NCBI RefSeq assembly: GCF_015351475.1
Contig: NZ_JADKPR010000029.1
Coordinates: 1-63,618, forward strand
DNA: 63,618 bases
From: Flavobacterium sp. HJJ
Lineage (GTDB): Bacteria; Bacteroidota; Bacteroidia; Flavobacteriales; Flavobacteriaceae
Direction of reading: 5' to 3'
Position numbers and translations under genes: made by a program. This document shows, one piece after another, positions 42,087 to 51,110 of this stretch; positions within the stretch are counted from its first letter, which is position 1, and each line of letters begins with the position of its first letter. The notes under the pieces are model-generated. The model saw only the letters and a list, made by a program, of their open reading frames with translations, searched no databases and was not told where the DNA came from.

Positions 42087-43412
42087 TTATTCCTGCACTT
42101 TTTCTTTAACGAAAAACACAGCCAAACCAGCAATCAGCAGAGATATTCCTGCTATTACAATTATCGCCATTGGTTCTCCTCCGAAAAGCACAATTATAGT
42201 ACTTCCTAATAATCCTGCTGTTATTTGTGGCAGCGTTATCGTGGCATTAAATAATCCCATATATACCCCCATTTTCTCGGCAGGCAATGACCCTGAAAGC
42301 ATTGCATATGGCATGGCCAAGATAGCCGCCCAAGCCAATCCTACTCCCGAAATAGAAAGCAGTAACATGCTTTTGTCTTCGACTACAAACATAGAAATCA
42401 GCCCTAATCCTCCCATGAATAAAGAGAAACTGTAGGTTTTTTTTCTTCCGATTGATTTGGCAATCGATGGAATTAAAAGTGAGAACAATGCGGCAACACC
42501 ACTATAAAATGCAAACATTACCCCTGTCCAGTCCCCTGCTTCATTAAATCCGACTGATTTAGCATCGAGAGCGGCGGGTCCCCAAACTTGATTAGCAATC
42601 GCTCTTGTGGTATAAACCCACATTAAAAACAAGGCAAACCATGAAAAAAACTGAACAATGCCAAGCTGCCAAAATATTTTAGGAGCATTACCTATCAGCT
42701 TGAAAATATTTTCTTTTGGCTTATCTTCAGCAGTATTCAAATCAATATTATTATATTCGGCATGTTCTTTTGGTGCATATTCTTTAGTTCTTAATACTGT
42801 CCAAAGTACTGTTGCTAATAATATTGCTCCTCCAATGTAGAAAGACCAGATTACGGATTCTGCCACTTTTTCGCCAGCAGCAGGGACGTTTGACAATCCT
42901 ATTTTTACTAAAATCCAAGGCAATAATGATCCAAAAACAGCACCAAAATTAATTAATGCACTTTGCAGTGAATAGCCTAAATTACGCTGTTCATCATTTA
43001 CCATATCACCCACAAGCGCTCTAAATGGCTGCATGGTAACATTAAATGATGTATCCATAAGCAATAGCATCACAGCTCCAAAAGCCAGAGGCGGCAGCAG
43101 ATAAGTGAAATATTCAGCATTGGGCATAAAAAACATTGCCAGTGCCGATACAATTGCGCCAAATAATATAAAAGGGATACGGCGGCCTAATCTGGTCCAG
43201 GTTTTATCGCTTGAAAGACCAATAATTGGCTGTACAATTAAACCAGCCAGCGGCGCCGCTAACCAAAAGTACCCAATGCTGTGAACATCGGCACCTAGTG
43301 CTTCTAATATTCTACTTGTGTTTCCATTTTGCAAAGAATATCCGATTTGAACTCCCAAGAATCCAAAACTTAAATTCCAAATCTGCCAAAAACTTAAATT
43401 TGGTTTTCCCAT
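42087..43412 (-). CDS. MFS maltose-type importer (SLC45-like)
   Basis: An inner-membrane protein of 441 residues with 12 helices. It begins with LSFWQIWNLSFGFLGVQIGYSLQNGN, a start typical of the flavobacterial MFS maltose/sucrose transporter group. The loop between helices 2 and 3 has LSSDKTWTRLGRRIPF (MFS motif A). The central loop near residue 220 is charged. It is first in the operon and would bring maltose into the cytoplasm, where phosphorolysis follows. This setup differs from the SusB-based hydrolysis of Bacteroides. Confidence 0.88.
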   Translation of the reverse strand: MGKPNLSFWQIWNLSFGFLGVQIGYSLQNGNTSRILEALGADVHSIGYFWLAAPLAGLIVQPIIGLSSDKTWTRLGRRIPFILFGAIVSALAMFFMPNAEYFTYLLPPLAFGAVMLLLMDTSFNVTMQPFRALVGDMVNDEQRNLGYSLQSALINFGAVFGSLLPWILVKIGLSNVPAAGEKVAESVIWSFYIGGAILLATVLWTVLRTKEYAPKEHAEYNNIDLNTAEDKPKENIFKLIGNAPKIFWQLGIVQFFSWFALFLMWVYTTRAIANQVWGPAALDAKSVGFNEAGDWTGVMFAFYSGVAALFSLLIPSIAKSIGRKKTYSFSLFMGGLGLISMFVVEDKSMLLLSISGVGLAWAAILAMPYAMLSGSLPAEKMGVYMGLFNATITLPQITAGLLGSTIIVLFGGEPMAIIVIAGISLLIAGLAVFFVKEKVQE

Positions 43413-44004
43413 TATTAAAAATTTTATTTATTTACTAAACAAACAGTTATACAATGTTTATCATTAAAAATTAACTATAATTTCTAATAAAAACACCAAT
43501 AATAACAAAATGAAATTGAGTTCAAATCAAATGCCTTCAAATCAATTCTTATATCACACTTTAAATTTCCTTTCAAAAAAACCAGCCTTTGGTTTCTTCT
43601 AAAAAAGCAAAATTAAATTCATTTGCTTAGAATTATTAAGTGCATTTTATAAAAATTGTAATGGACAACAGCATCGTACAGCTAAAAAATATCCTCAAAA
43701 GGATTCACTTATATAGTCAACTATACTTTTGTAAAAATTCATTAAATCATTATAATTTATTGAATCTTTTTTTTAAAAGATTATATCAAATGCAAAAAAA
43801 ATAGCATCCGAAATTTATCGTTATAAAAAACTCATCTCATTTTCGAAGTAAAAGAAAAGTTATAAACGTGGAGTAAATGTATAAAAATCTTTTTAGTAAT
43901 TATTTAATAAAATTCAAAAATCATCATTTTTTTTTACTACAAGGTTGTAGTAATTAATAATTTACGTATTTTCTTTGCAAATCTTTTCAGAATTGACATA
44001 TTGC
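43413..44004. other. Gap between the maltose operon and the LacI gene
   Basis: About 590 gene-free, very AT-rich bases, upstream of the operon and downstream of the LacI gene. A possible minus-strand -7 box TAATTTTG (complement of 43608-43615) has the same bases as the susC -7 box but no matching TTG. A 20-base palindrome is at 43934. The ORFs seen here are random. Confidence 0.5.
43934..43953. promoter_or_regulatory. Perfect 20-base palindrome, possible operator
   Basis: TTACTACAA-GG-TTGTAGTAA is a perfect inverted repeat with a two-base centre. No T-run lies on the proper side, so it is not a normal terminator. It lies 70 bases behind the LacI terminator and 520 bases before the importer gene. 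It could be a binding site for a dimeric regulator, but the distance is large. Confidence 0.4.
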
Positions 44005-44042
44005 AAAAAAAAAAATCAAACGGATTCAATCCATTCGATTTT
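44005..44042 (-). terminator. Terminator of the LacI gene
   Basis: AAAATC...GGAT (44012-44025) pairs with ATCC...GATTTT (44029-44042), a broken stem. On the minus strand ten T follow. A second hairpin with GGCAGC/GCTGC-type ends lies nearer to the stop codon. Confidence 0.65.
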
Positions 44043-44109
44043 GGTTTTATTAGTTTTTTCAGCAGCAGAATTTTATGGATTCATTCTCATAGCAATGCTG
44101 CCTGTTTTT

Positions 44110-45132
44110 TTAATTGGTAGATTCTCTTTCTACCAGATAGGTTTCAATAACTTCGGTAATGTAATTTTCTTCCTCCGATTCATCTTCCGATTCCAGCCGG
44201 TCAATGATTATTTTAGCAGCGCGGTTACCCATTTTTACGCCACTTTGACTTACAGTGGTAATCGTTGGAGTTGAATATTTGGAAATCATTCCATCGGTAA
44301 AAGCAATTACTGCAAGATCATTGGGGACATTCAATCCAATTTTATGAGCCGTTTTGATACAGGTAACGGCAAAAATTTCATTGACAGCAAAAACGGCATC
44401 GATAGCTTCATCTTCCAGTAACTTGCCAATAATAATTTCGCAGGTATCGATATCTTCAATTTTTATAATCAAATGCTCATCAAAAGGCAGATTATTGTCC
44501 AGCAGTGCTTTTACATATCCATCAGTCCTTAATTTACCAACACTTACATAATCGACGGTTGTCACAAGAGCAATCTTTTTCCGGCCTTTATCGATCAGGC
44601 TCTGAACGGCCTCATAGGCGGCCTGTTTGTCATCAATAATTACTTTGTCACACAGAACTTCATTCGTCACACGGTCAAACATGACCACTGGCATTCCCTG
44701 ATTAATCACTTCGGTAATATGATGAAAATCCCCTTTAAACTGGGTCTCTTTAGATAAGGACATGATAAAGCCATCAATACTGCCATTGGCCAAAAGTTCC
44801 ATATTGAGCACTTCTTTATCAAAGGAATCATCGGATAGGCAGATAACTACACTGTATCCATTTTCGTTAGCTATCTGTTCAATACCATTAATTACTGTTG
44901 AGAAAAAATGATGTACAATTTCAGGGATGATAATTCCAATAGTTTTGGTTTTCCGGTTTTTCAGGCTCAGCGCAATATTGTTGGGTTTATAGTGATAAAA
45001 CTTAGCAAAAGCCTGAACTTTTAATCGTGTTTCTTCACCAATTTCAGGGCTGTTTCTAAGTGATTTTGAAACAGTTGAAATAGAAACATCCAATTCTTTG
45101 GCAATTTGCTTTAACGTTATTTTTTTCTTCAT
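44110..45132 (-). CDS. LacI-family regulator of the starch/maltose locus
   Basis: A protein of 340 residues. The N-terminal DNA-binding domain is typical: ITLKQIAKELDVSISTVSKSL (helix-turn-helix, residues 4-24) and the hinge helix region YKPNNIALSLKNRKT near 52-66. The periplasmic-binding-protein-like domain starts with TIGIIIPEIVHHFFS. It is divergent from susC and lies between it and the maltose operon, so it most likely controls both, perhaps with a maltose-derived effector. Bacteroides uses SusR, an unrelated regulator, for the same task. Confidence 0.9.
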   Translation of the reverse strand: MKKKITLKQIAKELDVSISTVSKSLRNSPEIGEETRLKVQAFAKFYHYKPNNIALSLKNRKTKTIGIIIPEIVHHFFSTVINGIEQIANENGYSVVICLSDDSFDKEVLNMELLANGSIDGFIMSLSKETQFKGDFHHITEVINQGMPVVMFDRVTNEVLCDKVIIDDKQAAYEAVQSLIDKGRKKIALVTTVDYVSVGKLRTDGYVKALLDNNLPFDEHLIIKIEDIDTCEIIIGKLLEDEAIDAVFAVNEIFAVTCIKTAHKIGLNVPNDLAVIAFTDGMISKYSTPTITTVSQSGVKMGNRAAKIIIDRLESEDESEEENYITEVIETYLVERESTN

Positions 45133-45245
45133 ATTAAAGTCTCATTACTTGATTGTACTATTCGATTCGTAATAAAGGTAACATAAATTTTTATTTATTG
45201 TAAATATTCACATAAAAACTGATATAATTTACAAAGTTTTCAACA

Positions 45246-45263
45246 CTATCACGTTTTCGTAAG
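45246..45263. promoter_or_regulatory. Possible LacI-type operator upstream of susC
   Basis: The stretch reads CTATCACGTTTTCGTAAG. The word CGTTTTCGTAA recurs in inverted orientation near 54796-54806, upstream of the small secreted protein gene at the other end of the locus. It lies 21 bases before the -33 box. It is not a good palindrome; the operator role is a guess from position and recurrence. Confidence 0.3.
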
Positions 45264-45283
45264 CTGATATAATTTTCGCCGCG

Positions 45284-45312
45284 TTGAACGTGTTAATAAA
45301 TTCATAATTTTG
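45284..45312 (+). promoter_or_regulatory. Promoter of the susCDE operon
   Basis: TTG (45284-45286) and TAATTTTG (45305-45312) with an 18-base spacer match the Bacteroidetes consensus exactly. Transcription would start near 45320, leaving a leader of about 58 bases rich in AAC/AAA before the susC start codon. Confidence 0.8.
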
Positions 45313-45377
45313 GAATTCGAAGTAAAGAAAACTTAAACAAAACTTAACCAAAAAAACAATTAATTTAAACAAAAAGT

Positions 45378-48317
45378 ATGAAAACAATTTACAAAAAGTT
45401 GTTATTTTTATTACTCCTGCTTCCTTTTTGTGCTATGGCTCAGAACAAAGTTGAAGGAACGGTACTTGATAATGTATCAGGTCAGCCAATTCCTGGAGTA
45501 AATGTAAAAATTGAAGGAGGCACTACTGGTGTTTCGACTGATTTTGATGGTAAATTTCAATTTGCAAATGCAAAACCGACTGATGTACTAACCATTAGTT
45601 ACATGGGGTACCAGACAAAATCAATTACTATTGGTTCTCAAAAATCTTTAATTATTAAACTTGAAGAAGATTCAAACCAATTAAAAGAAGTTGTAGTACA
45701 GGTAGGATACGGAACTGTTAAGAAAAAAGATGCAACAGGAGCTGTAACCGTTTTAGGCACAAAAGATTTCAACAAAGGACCTGTAAGCTCTGCGGATCAG
45801 ATGATGCAAGGTAAAGTAGCTGGTTTACAGATTATTAACGGGGGAGGCTCCCCTGGTGCTGACCCAATTGTGAGAATCCGTAGCGGTTCTTCTCTTAGTG
45901 CCAACAATGATCCATTATATGTAATTGATGGTATTCCTGTTGCAAACGGAGGAGTAGAAGGAGGAAGGAATCCATTGTCAACAATCAATCAAAATGATAT
46001 TGAATCGATTTCAGTTTTAAAAGATGCTTCTGCAACTGCAATTTATGGTTCACGAGCTTCCAATGGTGTAATCATTATTACAACCAAAAAAGGAAAATCT
46101 GGCGATATCAAGGTGAGTTACAATGGTAATTTCCAAGTTTCAGAAATAACACAAAAAGTTGATGCTTTATCAAGCGGACAATTTAGAGATTTTGTTAATG
46201 CAAACGGAAGTGCATCTCAAATAGCGGCAATGGGTCAGGCTAATACAAACTGGCAAGATGAAATTTACAGAACTGCTTTAGGTACAGATCAAAACATTTC
46301 TGCAAGCGGAGGATCTGACAACATAAACTATAGAGCTTCTCTAGGCTATACAAATTTAAATGGTGTTTTGTTAAGAGACAATTTTGAAAGAACAACATTA
46401 GGGGTTTCGCTTACTGGAGATTTTTTTGATAAACACTTAAAAGTTCAGGTAAACAACAATACATCTGTAATTAAAAGTAACTATAGTAATACTGGAGCAG
46501 TTGGAGCAGCTGTCGGTTTTGATCCAACTCAGTCTGTTAAAAATGCTAACGGAACTTATTTCCAATGGATGACATCTGCAACAGAATTTAATCAGCTAGC
46601 TGGGAAAAACCCTGTGGCAATGATTGAACAACAAGATAATTTAGGCAGCTTCAATAGAAGTATCGGAAACGTCCAGTTGGATTACAAAATGCACTTTTTG
46701 CCAGAATTAAAAGCAGTTGCAAATTTTGGTTATGACCAAATGAGCGGTAGAGGTTATGGCGGAACAGATGCAGATTATTTATTTGGTCTTAAAGGTTCTG
46801 GATACAATAACTCTTATGAAAATATAGAGAAAAGAAACAATAAGTTAATGGACTTGTATTTAAACTATAATAAAAAGATTGAGAGTATTAATACGCAGCT
46901 TGATGTAACAGGAGGTTACACTTATCAAGATTTTAGAGAAGATAAAAACAGATCAAACTATAATTTTGAAAATAATACAACTACAGTTGATGTAGTGATT
47001 CCGACGCATATTAATTTGCAATCTTTCTTTGGAAGAGCAAATATTACAGTGGCTGATAAATATTTGTTAACTGCTTCTATCAGACGTGATGGTACTTCTC
47101 GATTTACACAAGATTATCGTTGGTCAAATTTCCCAGCAGTTTCTGTTGCATGGAAATTGAATGAAGAAGGATTTTTGAAAGATGTAACAAGCATCAACTC
47201 ATTAAAACTAAGAGGAGGCTGGGGTATTACAGGACAACAAAATATAGGAAATGTTTATCCTTCTATTCCGTTGTATTTAGCTTCAAACATTGCTGCTCAA
47301 TACCAACTGGGAAACACCTTTTATACTACTTACAGACCACAGCAGTATAATAGTAACTTGAGATGGGAAGAGACAAGTACTATAAACGCTGGAGTTGATT
47401 TCGCCCTTTTTAATAATAGAGTAACGGGTACTGTAGATGCTTACCAAAGAACTACAGAACATTTATTGTTGAATACGTTGAATCCTGCTTTTTTCGGATT
47501 CTCAAATAGAGGTGATTATAACGTAGGGAGTATTAAAAACAAAGGACTTGAGGTGTCTGGTGAAGTAATTCCAGTTCAAAAAAATAATTTAGAATGGAGA
47601 ATAGGTGGAAATATTACTTTCCAAGATTCAAAAATTACGGCATTAACTACTACTCAAGATAATACACCAGGTCTTGAAGCTGGTAATATTTCAGGAGGAA
47701 CTGGAAATACAATACAAAACCACCAAGTGGGTTATGCACCAAATTCATTTTATGTATTTGAGCAGGCTTATGGTGCTGATGGAAAACCAATAGACGGTGT
47801 TTTTATAGATCGTAACAAAGACGGACTTGTAAATGCAGACGATATGTATCGCCTTCACAAACCGGCAGCCGATATATTCTACGGCTTCAATACAAGTTTG
47901 ACATACAAAAGTTGGGATTTTTCTATGAATTGGAGAGGTTCATGGGGTAACTACATGTACAATAACGTAGATTCTGGAAATGGCACCTATAATAATGTCC
48001 TAATCAGACAAAATGATTTATCAAATGGCGTTGCAAATCTTTTAGAGACTGGATTTAAACAAGGAAGCGATTTCCAATTGCACTCTGATTACTATGTACA
48101 AGATGCATCTTTTGTGAAACTGGATAATGTTACAGTTGGATATACTTTCAATCAAAAAATAAAAGGTATTTCAACGTTAAAGTTAACTGCTTCAGCACAA
48201 AATGTTTTAACAATTACGAAATATGAAGGTTTGAATCCTGAGATTTCAGGAGGTATCGATAATAATATCTATCCAAGACCAATTACTTTCATGTTAGGAT
48301 TAAATGCTAACTTCTAA
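45378..48317 (+). CDS. susC: SusC-family TonB-dependent outer-membrane importer
   Basis: A protein of 979 residues with a signal peptide (KKLLFLLLLLPFCAMAQ). A carboxypeptidase-regulatory-like domain follows (residues about 24-95, VEGTVLDNVSGQPIPGVNVK). The TonB plug begins QVGYGTVKKKDATGAVTVL and includes DPLYVIDGIPVANG, then a 22-strand barrel. The family takes up oligosaccharides with a SusD lid, driven by TonB. The partner susD follows after 16 bases. Neighbouring enzymes point to maltooligosaccharides from starch. Confidence 0.95.
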   Translation: MKTIYKKLLFLLLLLPFCAMAQNKVEGTVLDNVSGQPIPGVNVKIEGGTTGVSTDFDGKFQFANAKPTDVLTISYMGYQTKSITIGSQKSLIIKLEEDSNQLKEVVVQVGYGTVKKKDATGAVTVLGTKDFNKGPVSSADQMMQGKVAGLQIINGGGSPGADPIVRIRSGSSLSANNDPLYVIDGIPVANGGVEGGRNPLSTINQNDIESISVLKDASATAIYGSRASNGVIIITTKKGKSGDIKVSYNGNFQVSEITQKVDALSSGQFRDFVNANGSASQIAAMGQANTNWQDEIYRTALGTDQNISASGGSDNINYRASLGYTNLNGVLLRDNFERTTLGVSLTGDFFDKHLKVQVNNNTSVIKSNYSNTGAVGAAVGFDPTQSVKNANGTYFQWMTSATEFNQLAGKNPVAMIEQQDNLGSFNRSIGNVQLDYKMHFLPELKAVANFGYDQMSGRGYGGTDADYLFGLKGSGYNNSYENIEKRNNKLMDLYLNYNKKIESINTQLDVTGGYTYQDFREDKNRSNYNFENNTTTVDVVIPTHINLQSFFGRANITVADKYLLTASIRRDGTSRFTQDYRWSNFPAVSVAWKLNEEGFLKDVTSINSLKLRGGWGITGQQNIGNVYPSIPLYLASNIAAQYQLGNTFYTTYRPQQYNSNLRWEETSTINAGVDFALFNNRVTGTVDAYQRTTEHLLLNTLNPAFFGFSNRGDYNVGSIKNKGLEVSGEVIPVQKNNLEWRIGGNITFQDSKITALTTTQDNTPGLEAGNISGGTGNTIQNHQVGYAPNSFYVFEQAYGADGKPIDGVFIDRNKDGLVNADDMYRLHKPAADIFYGFNTSLTYKSWDFSMNWRGSWGNYMYNNVDSGNGTYNNVLIRQNDLSNGVANLLETGFKQGSDFQLHSDYYVQDASFVKLDNVTVGYTFNQKIKGISTLKLTASAQNVLTITKYEGLNPEISGGIDNNIYPRPITFMLGLNANF

Positions 48318-48333
48318 TTCAAATAACAAGAAA

Positions 48334-49932
48334 ATGAAAAAGATACAAATAAAATTAATGGGGATTTCTTTGTTTATGATGACGATGTTCTTTTCATCAT
48401 GTACAGATGACTTAAATGTAACACCCCCTGAAAATGGAGACCTTGTAACAAGTGATGAGCTTTTTAAAGATCCGGCCGCTTATAAACAAAATTTAGGTAA
48501 ATTATATTCAGGTTTTGCTACAACTGGTCAGCAAGGCCCCGCAGGAAGTCCTGATATTTCTGGAATTGATGAAGGAACAAGTCAATACATCAGAGGTTTT
48601 TGGATGATGCAGGAATTAACAACTGATGAAGCTGTAATTGCATGGAATGATGGAACTATCAAAGATTTCCATTCACAGACTTGGTCATCATCAGATACGT
48701 TTATCGCAGCAACATTTGCACGTTTTTCTTTCCAGATTGTAAATTGTAATGAGTTTTTGAGACAAACTACAGATGCAAAATTAGCAGGAAGAGGAGTGAC
48801 AGATGCAACTCTATTAGCAGATATTAAAGCGTATCGTGCAGAAGCTCGTTTTTTAAGAGCAATGACATACTGGCATTTAGTAGATACTTTTGGAGCAGGG
48901 TCTATCGTAACAGAAGATTCTCCAACTACATTTTACTATCCAACGTATGCTTCAAGAGCTGAGATTTATAAATTTATTGATGAAGAGCTTACTGCTATTG
49001 AGCCATTATTGAAAGCACCAAAAACAAATGAAGCTTACCGTATTGATCAGGCTGCAGCTTGGATGTTGCATGCTAAATTGTACATGAATGCAAAAGTTTA
49101 TATTGGTACAGATCATTATGCCGAAGCGCTTCCTTTGATTGATAAAGTAATCAATTCAGGTTATTCAATCCATAATAACTACAATCAGTTATTCTTGGCA
49201 GATAATGATAAAAATGGTGCACAAAAAGAGTTTATTTTCGCAATTGCTTTTGACGGAATCCATACTCAAACTTATGGAGGAACAACATTTTTAGTTCATG
49301 CTCCAGTCGGTGGCAGCATGGTGGCATCTGAATATGGTATCAACGGAGGTTGGGGAGGTATTAGAACAACTTCAGCTTTTGTAAATAAATTTGACGCTGT
49401 TACTAATGATACTCGTGGTAAATTTTATACTAACGGACAATCTAAAGAAATTGCAAACATCGGTAGTTTCACAGATGGCTATGCTATTCAAAAATTTAAA
49501 AATGTTGATATAAATGGTGTTCAGGGATCAGATAAAGCAGGAAACTTTGCAGATACTGATTTTCCAATCTTCAGACTTGCAGATGCTTATTTAATGTATG
49601 CAGAGTGTGTCGTGAGAGGTGCAGGTGGAAACTTGGCAACTGCAACTACTTATGTAAATGCATTAAGAACAAGAGCAAAAGCGAACATTATTACTCAAAC
49701 TGATCTTAATTTGAACTTTATCTTAGATGAGAGAGCAAGAGAACTTCACTGGGAAGGACACAGAAGAACAGATTTGATCCGTTTCGGAAAATTCAGTGGA
49801 GGTTCATACTTATGGCCATGGAAAGGAAATGTGGCTGGAGGTACTTCTACTCAATCTTACAGAGATTTATTCCCAATTCCTGCTGGAGCTCTAGGGGCAA
49901 ATCAAAATTTAAAACAAAATCCTGGATACTAA
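48334..49932 (+). CDS. susD: SusD-family starch-binding lipoprotein
   Basis: A protein of 532 residues from MKKIQIKLMGISLFMM; an upstream ATG at 48304 would overlap susC and is unlikely. The lipobox is MFFSSCTDDLN (Cys near residue 23). The rest is the helical SusD/RagB fold with TPR-like pairs and the conserved ending WEGHRRTDLIRFGKF and FPIPAGALGANQNLKQNPGY. It covers the SusC channel and binds the polysaccharide on the cell surface. Cotranscribed with susC and susE. Confidence 0.95.
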   Translation: MKKIQIKLMGISLFMMTMFFSSCTDDLNVTPPENGDLVTSDELFKDPAAYKQNLGKLYSGFATTGQQGPAGSPDISGIDEGTSQYIRGFWMMQELTTDEAVIAWNDGTIKDFHSQTWSSSDTFIAATFARFSFQIVNCNEFLRQTTDAKLAGRGVTDATLLADIKAYRAEARFLRAMTYWHLVDTFGAGSIVTEDSPTTFYYPTYASRAEIYKFIDEELTAIEPLLKAPKTNEAYRIDQAAAWMLHAKLYMNAKVYIGTDHYAEALPLIDKVINSGYSIHNNYNQLFLADNDKNGAQKEFIFAIAFDGIHTQTYGGTTFLVHAPVGGSMVASEYGINGGWGGIRTTSAFVNKFDAVTNDTRGKFYTNGQSKEIANIGSFTDGYAIQKFKNVDINGVQGSDKAGNFADTDFPIFRLADAYLMYAECVVRGAGGNLATATTYVNALRTRAKANIITQTDLNLNFILDERARELHWEGHRRTDLIRFGKFSGGSYLWPWKGNVAGGTSTQSYRDLFPIPAGALGANQNLKQNPGY

Positions 49933-49951
49933 TTAACTAAAAATATACCAA

Positions 49952-51043
49952 ATGAAAAATATAACTAAATCATTAATTGCTTTATTAGCACTAGCTGTAG
50001 TATCGTGCAGCGTTGAAGATGTACAAGATAGACCTGTTATCGAAGGAGTTGATTCTCCAGTTTTAACTGCTCCTCAAAGTGGTGCAGCATATATTTTATC
50101 TCCAGATGCAGCAGATTCTCAAGCAGAACGTTTCACATGGAATTCTGCAAATTATGGCGGAGATGTCGAAGTGACTTACGCAGTTGAAATGGATAAAAAA
50201 GGAAATAGCTTTAAAACTCCTAAAGAATTAGGAACTGTAAAATCTCAAAATCAAGTTTCTGTTTCTGTTAGTAAATTAAACAGCGCAGCTTTGGCTTTAA
50301 GCGCAACTCCATTTGTCGCAGGTGATTTCGAAGTGAGAATAAAATCTAATGTAAGTACAAATATTATGTACTCAAATGTTGTTGGAATCGTTGTAACTCC
50401 TTACACTACCGAAACGCCAAAATTATGGGTTCCAGGTGGATACCAAAATGCAAGTGGTTACGGTTCAGACTGGACACATTCTTCTGCTCCAACATTAATT
50501 GCTGAAGGATATGGAAAAACTGCTTTTGAAGGGTATGTTTATTTTGCAACTGCACAAGACGGAACAAAAGATGGTCAAGGATTCAAATTGTCTTCTCAAG
50601 CAGATTGGAGCGGAACTAATTATGGTGTTGGTACAACAGGTGGAACAATCAGTACAACAGGCGGAAACTTGTCAATTGCAGCTGGTTACTACAGAATTAA
50701 AGCAGATACTGATCCTACAAAATTGACATATACAGCATTAAAGACGACTTGGGGAATTATTGGTAATGCAACTCCTGGAGGATGGGATACAGATACTCCA
50801 ATGACATATGATCCAGCGACTAAAAAATGGACCGTTACTGTAACTTTAACTGCTCAGTCAGCTCCTGACAATGGTTTGAAATTTAGAGCAAACGGAAACT
50901 GGGATCTTAATTATGGAGACACTGGAGCTAATGGCACATTAGAAGAAGGTGGAACAAATATTGGTACTACTGCCGGAAAATTCTTAATTACATTAGACTT
51001 AAGTAAGCCAAGAAATTACACTTATACTATAGTAAAACAATAA
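49952..51043 (+). CDS. susE: SusE/SusF-type starch-binding lipoprotein
   Basis: A protein of 363 residues with a lipobox (ALAVVSCSVEDV, Cys near residue 19). An N-terminal SusE-like Ig domain (residues about 30-150) is followed by two starch-binding modules of the SusF/SusE outer-membrane type. The second has WGIIGNATPGGWDTDTPMTYD, the pattern of CBM-like repeats with Trp residues. It would hold starch at the surface. It is the third gene of the operon; a hairpin terminator follows. Confidence 0.88.
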   Translation: MKNITKSLIALLALAVVSCSVEDVQDRPVIEGVDSPVLTAPQSGAAYILSPDAADSQAERFTWNSANYGGDVEVTYAVEMDKKGNSFKTPKELGTVKSQNQVSVSVSKLNSAALALSATPFVAGDFEVRIKSNVSTNIMYSNVVGIVVTPYTTETPKLWVPGGYQNASGYGSDWTHSSAPTLIAEGYGKTAFEGYVYFATAQDGTKDGQGFKLSSQADWSGTNYGVGTTGGTISTTGGNLSIAAGYYRIKADTDPTKLTYTALKTTWGIIGNATPGGWDTDTPMTYDPATKKWTVTVTLTAQSAPDNGLKFRANGNWDLNYGDTGANGTLEEGGTNIGTTAGKFLITLDLSKPRNYTYTIVKQ

Positions 51044-51059
51044 TTCTGGTTATCATTTC

Positions 51060-51091
51060 AAAAAGGGCTATCTTCATAGGTAGCCCTTTTT
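51060..51091 (+). terminator. Terminator/attenuator between susE and the amylase gene
   Basis: AAAAAGGGCTA pairs with TAGCCCTTTTT across a loop of about 10 bases (centre ATCTTCATAGG), and the 3' arm supplies the T-run. The amylase start codon is 20 bases on, so the gene is either read through this site or has a promoter of its own that I do not see. Confidence 0.82.
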
Positions 51092-51110
51092 AAATTTTAA
51101 ATAAAACACT

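Noticed and set aside
43975..44274. 99-residue plus-strand ORF with hydrophobic residues
   Set aside because: It crosses the LacI terminator and runs antisense into the LacI coding end; the hydrophobic part is due to T-rich DNA.
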